Positions 45,160 to 56,499 of a stretch of DNA of 64,000 bases are shown piece by piece. The position numbers were made by a program, and so were the translations under genes. Position 1 is the first letter of the stretch. Each line of letters starts with the position of its first letter. Source of the DNA: Anthoceros angustus (lineage: Eukaryota; Streptophyta; Anthocerotopsida; Anthocerotales; Anthocerotaceae); assembly GCA_010909165.1 (NCBI GenBank), contig VJWM01000063.1, positions 434,001-498,000 on the forward strand, in the 5' to 3' direction. The notes under the pieces were generated by a model. That model made no database searches, was not told the DNA's origin, and worked only from the letters and a program-made list of their open reading frames with translations.

Positions 45160-48100
45160 CACTACTAGAAAATGTGGGGGCGTGGTTACGCTTTTATGTT
45201 ACAATTTACCTGGCCTATTTTGTAACATATGGGGGGCCATTTGCGGATCATGTTACAGTGCTTCAGTACAGCAGGTCCGGCTCAAAGTGTAACATAAGCG
45301 TAACCTTTCAACGTAATATGGAATCATATGTTGAGTTTGAGGTCAGTGGTTATATGGTTCGGCGATGATACCCGGCCGTGTTCACAGCGTGGAGACGCTT
45401 GAAATGCCTAGCCTTGGCGAGGCCGCGATGTAAATTGAGTGGTCAGTGGTATACTTGACCACCAATTCTGCATGCGCCTGCGGCGGGCCTCGTGATTCTT
45501 GTTCATGACGCGTTGCCGTCCAATCTCTCCGCGCCCGTCAGGCTGTCGCGGTTTGCGTCACATCCATGGTACAAGCAGTACTATGGATGCACATGGCACC
45601 CCTGCTCACCACGCCGCCTCCTCCCGCGATGATCGACCGCTGGCATGATTGCAAACATGCCGCGTGCGCGCATATGTGTACGATTGGATACCCTTCCACC
45701 ATGGCACACTCTCGCAACTCAACCGCCGCTTGGCATTGCCTTTTGTATTTTTGGGTTTGGCGAACCCCATAAATTGTATATTGCCGTACAATCGTATTAC
45801 CCACGGACGATGTTTTCGGTGATACCTCTCACTCGTGGTGTATGCATACACGCAGATTTCAATCTACCATATATACGCATTGTGATATGGCGGTAGTGCG
45901 CAACCGCTAGCTTTTCTTCAATGCTCGGTACGTCAGAAAGGCCCGCAGCGTGATCGTGGTTTTCGCCGTGGCTCAATTGGTTTGCTTCTTTTTAGTCTTG
46001 CCTTGCAGAAATGGCGTGACTCATGTCTGGTGATCCGGGCCCAAGTGCATTTGTTGGACTAAGCTACTTTAGCCTCACTGCCCAAGGTGCAAGGGCGACG
46101 GGAGGAAGTGGTGAAGGCGTGTTTGTTTAAGGGGAGGCTAAGCGCAAGCAACCTGGGGGAAGACAAGGAACCTAGAGGAAATAAGGGCCAAGATTCAAGA
46201 AGATTTGTGCGGTGGCCCGGGAGAGAAGTTGCAAGCAAGCGACGAGTTGTAAAGCAGTGAAGCTAACTCATGGCTCAAATTAAGGTGGGATGCCTACGAG
46301 ACTTCGAACCAGAGATGCAAGGTGGGGAGTTGTTGCGAGCCGGGTGGAGCGGCCTTGAGTGGAAAAAGGCCCATGTCGGGGCGGAGCGGTATAAACGGGG
46401 AGGCGGATGAGGCACGTGGCCGAGCGAGTAAAAGACAAAGGAAGGGAAGCAAGGTAAAGGTGCAGGACTACCATGACCGGGGGTAGCGGAAGGACACTAC
46501 CTAACAAGGAAGTAGCAAACCATGGGGTAGCCAAAACCCTACCTACCAAGGTTGCCGAACGACGACGTGATCGGGAGTCCACTACCGCGTATGGTGCCGC
46601 TTCACGACATTGGCGCATCCAACCCGGAAGTGCGATGGGCGGAGCGACAGACGCAGGGCATGACGTGACGCCCTCGCAAGGGACATGGACCAGCAACCAG
46701 TAGCCTACGGGGAGGAGAGGGGTGATAAAAAGGATCACAGGGAAGAGGGAAGGAAGGCGGGGTGGAGGTGAAGGCCATGTCGGGAAGGAAGGCCGAGATA
46801 CTAGTGGAGAAGGAAGATGGAGGAAAGGTGGCAAGCGTCACCGTCAAGTGATCTTTGGAGGCAACGTAGATGGTGGGAACACGGATGTGGGAGGCGAGGC
46901 TGGAGAGAGATGGTGGGAACACGGATGTGGGAGGCGGGAACCTTTGGAGATGGTGGGAACACGGATGGATGAGAGAATGTGGGGCGCATGCGAGCTGTCT
47001 GGAAACAACCCATGGGCCGTTTGTGGAGGGAATGTGAATGTTGAGCCATTTTCTTGCAGCTGGAGTCGATGCGTGGGTGGACGGTGATGGTCAATCGGCA
47101 ACAAGCAGATGGAATTGGTATTCCACCTTTATAGCCTAGCATTTCTGAGGGGTCCTTCGCCGTGAAAGTGGTGATTGAGGCCGGATAGGTCTAGGAAGTT
47201 GTGGAGGAACCACGAAAACAATGGTGTTGATGCGAAGAGTCACCAAGTGGCGTTAAGGCATATGGCCATATCACTTGGAAGGCGTACATGTTTGTAGATA
47301 AAGCCAATTGCATCGGTGGCAACAAAGCCAGATCTTTGAAAAGGATAGAGGGCGCAGGCATCCAAAATTCCAATTAATTTGTCAATAAAATCAAACACTT
47401 ATATATGCAAGGTATGAGAGTGGCGTAGGGTTAGCACATATATTACTATATAAACAAGTCTTGATGCCTATATACATATATCATTATACAAAGAGGCATA
47501 TAAATACACTAATATAATAGAAGTATAACGGATGGATGTGTACATATATATGTACACATACTTATGTCTTGAAGCCTACAAACATATATATGTATACGGA
47601 GTATATGCAAAGGAGGTAAAAAGGAAGGAAGGACAACAGGCGAGAGAGAGGTCCATTGTAACAAGTTGAAGAGGAATAGTGGAAGAGTATAAAATGGTTG
47701 TGATAGGAGGTCCTTCTCACGGTCATGAAGGAGGAGGAGAAGTGAAAGAGTATAAAAGGGTGTGATAAGGGGCAATAAATAGCGAGGGTGAGGTGAGAGG
47801 AGAGAGACCAAGCATTGTGTTAAGATGGGGTGAGAAGGTGGATAAGAAAAGGACACCTTGAACACCAAGCCACCATAAAGTGTTGCAATTTTGAAGTGGT
47901 ACATGAAGTGAGAGACCAAGCATTGTGTTAGGATGGTGGGAGAAGGAAGAGAAAAATGGACCAACTTAACACCAAGCCATCAAACCATGTTGCAAGTTGG
48001 AAGTGTTACATAAAATTGCAACACAGTATAACAAGGCGGTGGGAAATTATTAATAATGCTTGTGAGAGAGGGTGTACCCGGAAGGGTGAGGTGGGAAGAG

Positions 48101-48236
48101 AGTGCGAGTTCGTGTTAAGATGGCACCAAGCGGGGCCTAACAAACTTAATACCAAGCCTCAAAACATGTTGCAATGTGGAAGTAATAAAATTGCAACATC
48201 CACTGCTATATATAAAGGTGCCCTTTTCTAGTAGGG
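45160..48236. mobile_element. Possible non-autonomous CACTA element
   Basis: CACTACTAGAAAA starts at 45160 and the inverse 'ttttctagtag' ends near 48234, a 12-13 bp terminal match of the CACTA superfamily kind. Subterminal DNA at the left has four TGTTACA/TGTAACA words within about 120 bp. The right side has repeated 'accaagcattgtgtta(a/g)gatgg' and 'gttgcaa' words. Subterminal repeats are typical of CACTA elements. No transposase is seen inside, and a 3-bp target repeat is not evident. Confidence 0.4.
46868..46970. repeat. Short tandem repeat of 'gatggtgggaacacggatg'
   Basis: Three units (46868, 46910, 46948) of about 40 bp, each beginning with the same 19-base phrase. Confidence 0.85.
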
Positions 48237-50160
48237 GCCGTATGGCAAAGGTGGAAATAGGAGGGGACTGTGGCCTACCCACTGCAAGTGCGGAGACCCG
48301 GCACATGCACTTTTACCATCGCGCCCGAGTGTGGGGTTGGCCCCTAATTGTATCTGGAGGAAGCGACTTTGGTGAGCTGAGTGAGGAGGAGGTCCGAGGC
48401 TTGGGTGACGAGGAACTGCAATAATCCCTCAAGTAATAGGCTGGCCGGAAGATGCTGGAAGCCCAGTAAGCCGATACACACCTCAAATTCGGGACGGTCC
48501 GAAGGATAATGGCGGTGAGGTGGAAGTAGTGTGGAAAACATCAGCCGGAGCCAGAGCGTGGCGAGAGAGCTACAATTGGCCCGGCGGCAACGGAGGGCGT
48601 GGGGCCAAAAGGCGGCCAAGTCCCGAGTAAGTAGGGCGCTGCAGACAGCGTAAGCGAGGTAGTAGGCATCCTAAAGATAGTTTGCTAGGGTGTCTTTGCT
48701 GGACCTAGGATCGCTTTCCAAATCAAGGCGTCCCTTCATGATAGCCATCTTAAGACTTGAAAATCCGGGCATAGGCGCCCAAACCGCGATGTATAAGAAG
48801 GGCAACTTATGTCCCTCACGGCGAGATAACTCTTGGTTGGAATCCCCACGCCTTGCCGTGGGATGGTTGGAGACGTCCGATTAGCCGACAGAGGTGGTGT
48901 CTGGCGAGGCAGCTCCTTAGGGTGGTCGAGGAGCTTGCTCCTGTTGCAGAATCGGGAGGAAGGGGTGATAGAGCAACTGGTCTTTGGCGAAAAGGGAGGA
49001 GGAAACCACGGACTAGGCGCGAAGCCCAGTCTGGAGCTTGCTGCATCACTGCTTTTCTGGCGGCAGGGTTCTTCTTCCTTCACCTTGATCACAGCGGCGA
49101 GTTTGTGTTCCGAAATGAGAGGGGTGTTTGAGTGGATGGTTGGGAAAGTCAAGCGGGCGGGTGAGGGAGGAGAGAGAGAGAAGATCGGGTGAAGGAGAGA
49201 TCGAATCATGCTGCTGATGCAGTGTGAGACGTGAAAAGAAGGAGAGCGAGGTGGGACGTTAACGGTGGAATTGTGGTGGATTGTGAAACTCAAACCGGTG
49301 CTTGCAGTGGAAAGTGCACAAGGGAAACAACGTTTGTGGAAATCGTGGGTGTGGCGCCTTTACGTGTGTGTGTGTGTGTGTGTGGGAGGCGGGTGAGGTA
49401 TCCTAGGAACTTTGGTCCCTAGGAATCGGAGTGCATGAAGTGTGGAGTGCGAATAACACACGATCATGCGTGCCGCCCGTGACAGGATCCAGCGGCGCCG
49501 CGCCGAGATGAGTTGCTAGGGTTTGGTGTGGGACCCACTCGGTGGTAGCAACTACCCGGTGGTGGTGAGAGCCACCGTGGTAGTAGCTCGGGCGGGGTGG
49601 AATGAGATTTGCGGTAGTGGAATAAGATTTGTAGTGGTTGGACAAGTCGGGAGTAGTAGTAGTGAGTAGATAGGTAAGAAGAGTGGCCAGTAAGTCGACT
49701 TAGGCAAAGGTTGGTGAGTGATAGAAGATAGGCGTTTCTTGGCACAAACCATTCCTTGGGAGCGAATCCGGGACTACAACGACATTGAGGGTAAATGTGG
49801 ACCTCGTGTCCCACGACACGGTTCCTCACACCACTGCGGTGCGCGCCGCCACACCGGCGTAGAATCTCGAGTGCGCCGCCAGCGCCGCGATCACACGTGA
49901 TGCACCAAATCACAGACAGACCGGGTGCGCGATTTGTGCGCGCACCCGGTGGTGTAAGCGCGCACCCCAGCGCTGGAGGTGCTATTCGCGGGCGACGAGC
50001 TTGGCGCACTTGTCGCTGCGCTGGCGGTCTTGGCGCGTGCGCGCACCAAGACGCCTGCGCGCGCGGCTGTGCGCGGACCAAGACCGATGCACGCATGCGC
50101 ATGCGGTCGGGTCCATGCCCGCGTGAACCAAGGACAAACTTCTGACCGTGTGATCCATTT
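48237..50160. other. Unassigned DNA with a GC-rich island
   Basis: No recognisable gene. Frames such as 48833-49192 (plus), 48736-49293 (minus) and 49464-50192 (minus) lack motifs. 49800-50120 is strongly GC- and CpG-rich, with repeated 'gcgcgcac' words, unlike its surroundings. It may be the 5' leader of the DUF7869-type element that follows. Confidence 0.35.
49364..49384. repeat. (GT)n microsatellite
   Basis: About ten uninterrupted GT units. Confidence 0.95.
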
Positions 50161-50229
50161 CTACTGTGACGGAGGTCCATGAGCAAAGACACCTCGTGAA
50201 TTAGCGATCAAACAGGAGCGACTAAAACT

Positions 50230-52010
50230 TGCAAAACACCGCTTGAAGTGTAAAGGCCAACCGAGCAAATACATTGGAATGGCGATAGGCAGGATGGACC
50301 AAAGCAAGGCGGAGCTCCACATTTTCCTGCCCCTCAAAAGTTTTGCGGATGGTCTCATTCGGGTCCATGTTGTGGGTTGTTTGGTATACAACAACATTAT
50401 GAAGACCGTGGTGTATGTGAACTTCAATATTCGAACGACGCCAACTTAACTATTCATATCATCCGTGATGTTATTCTCACATATGAGATGGTTCCAAGAC
50501 GCTTTTACTTGCAACCGGACAACACGCCAGAGAAAACAAGAATATGTTGTTGTTTGCATACTTGAGTATGCTTGTCGAGAAGCGGTCTTCGATAAGGTGA
50601 AGGTGGGCTTCCTTCTTGTCGGCACACGATGATGCTTGATCAAATGTTCTCGTGCTTTTCTAAAAGCCTCGTGCACAAAAAGCAATGTCACTAAACCCTT
50701 ATGAGTTTGATTCATCGTGCTTATACACCCAATCCAAGTGAAAATGGTTTCCGAGGTGGCCGATTTCAGAGCTTTGTCCGCCCAATGGGATGGGTAAAAG
50801 AGGGACACGAGATGCAGGTAAGGAATTTGCACAATCATAGTTATCAAGATCAATTCAAAATTTCAAGGGAAGAAGAGTCATGGAGCCATCGTAATCTTCT
50901 TCGTGGCAAGGCACTTTCTACTTGTTCACATTGGGAACCGCTGAGGGTTTGGAGTTCCTTCGAGAATACCAACAGATATAAGGGGAGCGCCTTTATGTCC
51001 ACTTCAATCAGATGGGAAACCATGACGCACGCATAAATCATTGAGAGCCATTAGGAAAGCCCTCGAAGGACCGATGCAAAAATATCTATCTCTGGAAGAC
51101 AAAGTATGATGGAACTCATTCTAGGCATCACAGTCTGATATTTGCGACAAAATCAGAGGAGGAGTCCATCGAGATCTTCAAAAAGCATGGGAGTGGTACA
51201 ACAGGGACGAGGCTGAGCGGAACTTAAATCCCATTGACGTTCCAGATGTCTTTGTCATTCCGGCTCCAGTTCCGCGAACCCTGCAACCGCGTCATATGTA
51301 TGTCGGGAATTTTAGGCCACCGGGAGCCGCAGCCATCGAGTTGGCGAGATTCGATGGGGATGTGTCCGAGATCGACGAGGCCATATGATTGCAGTCCCAT
51401 GTGAGATGACGATCGTAACAGCCTTCGATTGCGTAAGTGAAGACTTGGATTTCTTGTGACGAACCTTACCTAGTTGTCCAAAGCAGGTGATGAGAATAGC
51501 AATGCGCTTTGAGGAAGGTACCTACCGAGGAGATATTGGCTCCACACAAGTTGATAGAGAGGGTCATTAACGGAGGAAGCGACCCAAGCACCGGATCGAC
51601 TGCTTGATATCGGAGACATTTATTTTGGCATACGGGTTCTCGCTTGCAAGGGATAGCACTCTACAAGTCCGCATACGTGAGCTTATCAAGACAAAGCTAT
51701 TCAACTTCAACATCTACCACCGTGGAAGAAGGTAATGGGTTGAAGATAACAGATGTACCACCAAGTTCCAGAGGGAGATGCATTGAGGAAAATGATGATT
51801 TGGACGAAAATCTAAATAAGGGTGGTGTAGTTCGAAGCTGCTGGGTGATGAGAGACATCCGACTTCGCCGCACCAATCGCAACAAGAACCCGCGGCAGAG
51901 GCAACGGAACCGGACTATTGGTGCTTTTGAAGGCATGTTTGATGATGATCCTAAGACAAGGTCACCGTCAAGGAGACTAAACACCGAGAGGATAGAAAGG
52001 TGATAGGGTA
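50230..52010 (+). pseudogene. DUF7869-type transposon protein remnant (second copy)
   Basis: CKGQPSKYIGMAIGRMDQSK (DGMDQ.K-like start), LADG-like then IRVHVVGCLVYNN and VVYVNFN at 50243-50440. A DN...ENKN-type block near 50510-50540 follows, then KVKVGF, a HTHDD-like 'ahdda' block and DQMFSCFSK near 50600-50665, and LMSLIHRAYTPNPSENG near 50700-50740. It aligns at DNA level with the minus-strand relic at 35.1-35.6 kb. Sequence to about 52010 has further fragments (VFVIPAPVPRTLQPRHMYVG; a basic RNKNPRQRQRN tail at 51644-52003). Many frame changes are present. The domain is found in transposon-derived proteins, and its biochemical role is not known to me. Confidence 0.55.
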
Positions 52011-52358
52011 TTCTTCATAGCTTTAGGGCATAGGGTAGATAGATGAGACATGTCTATGTGGACGCCCGCCGATTTGTGCAACTTATGTCGCTGGCTTCCG
52101 CCACATCCATGCACTCCAAGAAGACATATTCCTCAATGAATGATGTATTTCGTGACTGCTTTTGCCCAGCGCAAGCTATGATACTTGTTTAGCGCACCAC
52201 GCCGCCTAGCCCCACTTGGTATACAAAACATATAGAACCACACAAATTGAAACCATCGACATGCCGAAATTATGGAAGAATACTCACCTTCATCACACCG
52301 ACAAAGTATCCATGCACACGAAAGTGCAGCGGCGCCCGCTTGCACCGCGGGTGTAAAT

Positions 52359-52382
52359 CACTACTACAAAACATATGGCTTT
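52359..52382. repeat. CACTA terminal inverted repeat, left
   Basis: 22-23 bases match the inverse of 62131-62153. They are followed by a TGTAACA word like those at other CACTA ends in this window. Confidence 0.9.
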
Positions 52383-53099
52383 TAACGCAAAATATAATGT
52401 AACAATGACGCGCAGTGGCCTCGAATCACGTGGTCCTTTTAGCCAGCGCTTATAAAATACATTATAATGAACTCGATATTCCTTATTTTAACGGCAACCT
52501 TAGCCGTTATGGAATGCCCGTGGCGGGTGATGGGCAAGTTATCCGCATTTGATGCCTATAACCGGTATATGGTAAGGGGCGGCGCCTGACGGGTCCCTGG
52601 TTGCCATACCGTGGTCTCTGCTCGCTCAGGGCCTGCTAGTGCGGTTCGTGACGGCACCGGCCCGCCCGCTCAGAATCTCGTCACCGGGCTGCACCTGCTT
52701 CCTCTTCCGCCGGCGGTTGAATTCAAAAAGTCGGCTTCTTGGTAAGAGCGTGATTTGATTGGCCCCGGTTTGACCGTCAACAACATGATGTCAGCGGCGC
52801 TCATTGCGCAAAACACACTCCATGATGGGCCTTGATTGGTGAAATAGATCGAAATGGTGGATGTTCATTGGTGCACATCAATTCGATTGGCCTCGACAAT
52901 ACCCTAGTTGGCTTTACACCGCGAAAACCATGCCCTTCACGCTTCAAGACCGCATCTTGATTGAATGTGTCCGACGATGCTTTCAACCGGATTTGAAATT
53001 TGAACGGGTTTCTACAAGCTCATTTATGCATTGATTAAACTATAATATTTGTTTAGGTCTCGTAATTAATAATTACATGAAATCGTGATTACGGTAAAA

Positions 53100-56000
53100 C
53101 CGCATACGCCCACACCAATCCACGCTCACTAGTTCTATGCATACCGAGAAAGCGAAATGGTGGCTCGCCCCCTTCGACCTCTTCTCGCGGCCCCGCCTCT
53201 CCCCCCATCACGCTTGCCCGACTTTGGTTACCTCCTTCCAAGCGGCGGTGGTGCATTGGCCCCCCCGGTCATTGACATCCCCTTTCGAAAATGTTTGTTG
53301 ACATGGATGGCGAGCGAAATCTTTAAATTACGCTCAAGTTCTAACGAATGGGCGAGCGAAGTGCTAGCATGTCATCCTCACCCTTACTTCCTCCGCCTTT
53401 CTACGTATCGATGCCCCTCTGCATTCAGCAAGGGGAATCAAGCATCGCCGCACATGCCCCAAACTAGATATCGATATACCTCAAAATACTAAGCTTCTCC
53501 ACGACTTCATAGTGACATGTAAATTAAAATCATGCATATGATGGTGCATGCTCCAACGCCATGCTCAATTGATTTTTCGCCTCCCCAACCCCAAGCAAGA
53601 TTGCCTACCTTTCCTCTCATCGCACCGTGTGATCCGCTTGTTGGGATCGGTGGTGGAGGAGATGGAGTCGTGTGTGTCCAACTCCTCGCAGCACCTAGTT
53701 CGCTATCCTCCGAATGGGACCATCTCGGCGCATCTCACAAGTCCAATGAGTAGACTCGATGCATGAGCACAGGCGAGCCAACGGATTGCATTAAACATGA
53801 AATGGTGATTGCTTACTTCCACACCTTCCTTCGCCAGAGAGGCGGAAAGCTTCAATGTCTTCCATACCATGCTCCACTGCCCACGCTTCTTGTGGGCATC
53901 TTGTGGAACTTGTGGTAAAACTTCCTCAAGTCCGTGGCCCTCCCATAGGGGTTGCACCTGCACCTTCATACTTAGCCACCCGGGCCTCTGCCGCCTTCAT
54001 TTGTTGTGCCCTTGGCCACTCACGTTGTTTTGATCAAGCACCGCACACGAATTGACGACTCCACGCCTCTTTGGACACATTACCTGTAATCACCACTGCC
54101 TCCGCAAATCCGCAGCCTAACTTCACCGGCTAGGGAATGAATTTTGGTCCGAGACCGGAGAATTGCTTGTTGATGAAATCTATTAGTAATCATGGGAAAA
54201 CTCTCCGAATGATGTCAACGAGTTCTCAGGCGCTGGTGAATGCTCGACCATGGTTTCGCAAAGTCATACGTGTGTGCACTAGCTCCGAGACTCGTCAAAG
54301 GCCTTGCTCCATGATCAACTTCCCAAACATATCATCCTAGCTACTGGGGGCATGTCGCATCCTCACTACACCGCCTCGCCTCCGCCAAAACCGTGGCCCT
54401 CCCATGCAATTTCACACAAGTCCCGAGCACATCTTCAAGGTGTGCACTGTGAGGACCCGCCAGGTGTGTGCACTCTCCCGCCGCCTTGCCCGCCATTAGG
54501 GAGGAACGTTGCTTCCACATGTGTTCAAATGTCCGGGCTCAAACTCCGCCCATAGCTCCCTCCACGCCTGACCAAACCATCCAACCTTGGTGTCGCCGGC
54601 ACAACCCTTGCCTCCCCTGCGTGTGCCTTGACCCGCATGGACCGCAATCATCGAGGTGCACCCGACCCTCCTCACTGATTCTCCACCCATGATAGGAGCC
54701 CTCCTCCGATCTCCACCCACTCATGGGCCATGTCGAGAGCAGAAATCCCTACAAGATACCACACAAACCGGAGAAAAATGATTGTGTTGCTCAAGAAGAG
54801 GTAGTAGTCACAAATGAGAGAGATGCCTCACAATTGAGCCCTCCGTGGAGGCGATGAATGACAATTGTGGTGCCACCTATGACGTCGCATTGTCATTGTC
54901 TCCCCATTTGTATGAGTGGCTCGCCCGTGGCAAATCCTTGGAACCCGATCGGGGCCATGTTTTGACCCCAATCCCGACGCCACGCCCACCTTAACCCCTT
55001 CTCCACTTTCGCTAGTTTCTCCACAGCGCTCATCGTCCGGCAAGACACAACACGCCTCCGCCTGCAAAGACACAACACGCCGCACTAAGTCGAACATTCA
55101 TGGTTAGAACCGCCCCTGGTTGCACGTACTCCCACGCCATCTGTCATGGGCACGATTCAAAGCCACGGCACATTTCACGCCCAGCTTCGCGACATCTGCG
55201 GCGGTCATCGCGCTCCTCCCTATCCGCTTGTTTGCCCGCCGGCTATCGCGTCTTCATCGCGTTCCTCCCTATCCGCTTGTTTTGCGTCGCATGGGTGCAT
55301 GCACTTTGCCCATCGACATCAAGCATTGCACCATCCTTTTCCCTCCTTACTCGATCGCCCGCAAATGTGTTCGCATGTAGCGGTCTGGACAAAGGCGCCC
55401 GCGGCCGGGCGGTGCATCGGCAAATAACGCCTTCGCTGGGTACTTTCACGTTTTGGCGGGGGCGCGTCACCATCAACCCTATCTGCCGACTACAAATCGC
55501 CATCGCCATGGCCGTGGTGATGGCAATCGTATTACTGCTTGGGTGCCTCCTTGACCAAGGCACGAAACGCGATTATATAATCCCAAATGTGAACTACTTA
55601 GTTTAGGTATATCCACCTTGTGATTTTCCTTGACCACTCATCACACCGCTTGACAACTCGAAGGCGTCCTCTTGCATGCGATGCCTTCTTCCAGTTGCAC
55701 ATGCCTTTGCGCCATGGCGAACTCGTTGTCACGCGTTCTCTCGGACACGTGGCGCTATCCCAATGGTAACCCGCTTTCCCATAAGAAGGATGCATCGACC
55801 CCTCTTTTCCAAGCATTCACCGCCTCTTGCGCGATTTCGGGTTCCCCGGCGAGGTGTGGAATTTGCACGCCTCTTCTCGAACCTTTGCTAAATTGGCTGC
55901 CTGTGTCCGAGTTTGGGAGTTTGCTTGTTGCCACTTTGTTGTCACTTGTTGCGCACCACAACTTAAATTCGTTTTGGCTTGTAATGTGTAGGGTCGGTTG

Positions 56001-56450
56001 CGGAGGACCATGGCTCACGAATTGGGGCCAACATCCTGGATACCCTCCACATTACGAGAACGACCAGCATGAGTTTACAGCCCCTCATCGATAGGCCTCC
56101 CTCTCGACCCCTTTCTCTGCCGATGGCCTGGCTCAACAAGCACCGCGATAAGCTTGAGCGCAGGCGGAGTGGAGTTGAAGGCGGACAAGTGTGTCCGAGG
56201 GTGAGGCTGGCCCATGGGGGTTGTGGATTTCAAGGCATACCGCTTCCGGCCGAATGGAAAAGCCTTGGGCATCGAAGAGACTGGATAGGCGTGTGAAGGA
56301 CGATGGCATTCACACACGCCGCAAGCGAGCACCGCCGGATTCGTGTAGAGCATTAGTGCCGTATGTGCCCATGGACATAGACAACCGGGTTTAGGTAGGG
56401 GTTTGCATGTGGTATGATGCCATGTTTTGTTTTTAATGGTCGAACATGAG
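53100..56450. other. CACTA interior, 3' side of the transposase gene
   Basis: Pro/Ser-rich and GC-rich frames on both strands (for example 53703-53969 minus, 55100-55606 plus, 55755-56018 minus) without a nameable domain. The minus-strand pieces RGVEIPHLAGEPEIAQEAV and QTPKLGHRQ may be relics of a second, TNPA-like coiled-coil ORF. That is only a guess from position. Confidence 0.35.
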
Positions 56451-56499
56451 CCGTATGTTGGGCGTGGGCGGAGGTTAAAATGCACCCCTACATATATTT

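Noticed and set aside
49464-50192. 242-codon minus-strand ORF in the GC-rich island
   Set aside because: High GC suppresses stop codons there. The Arg/Ala/Pro-rich translation has no domain.
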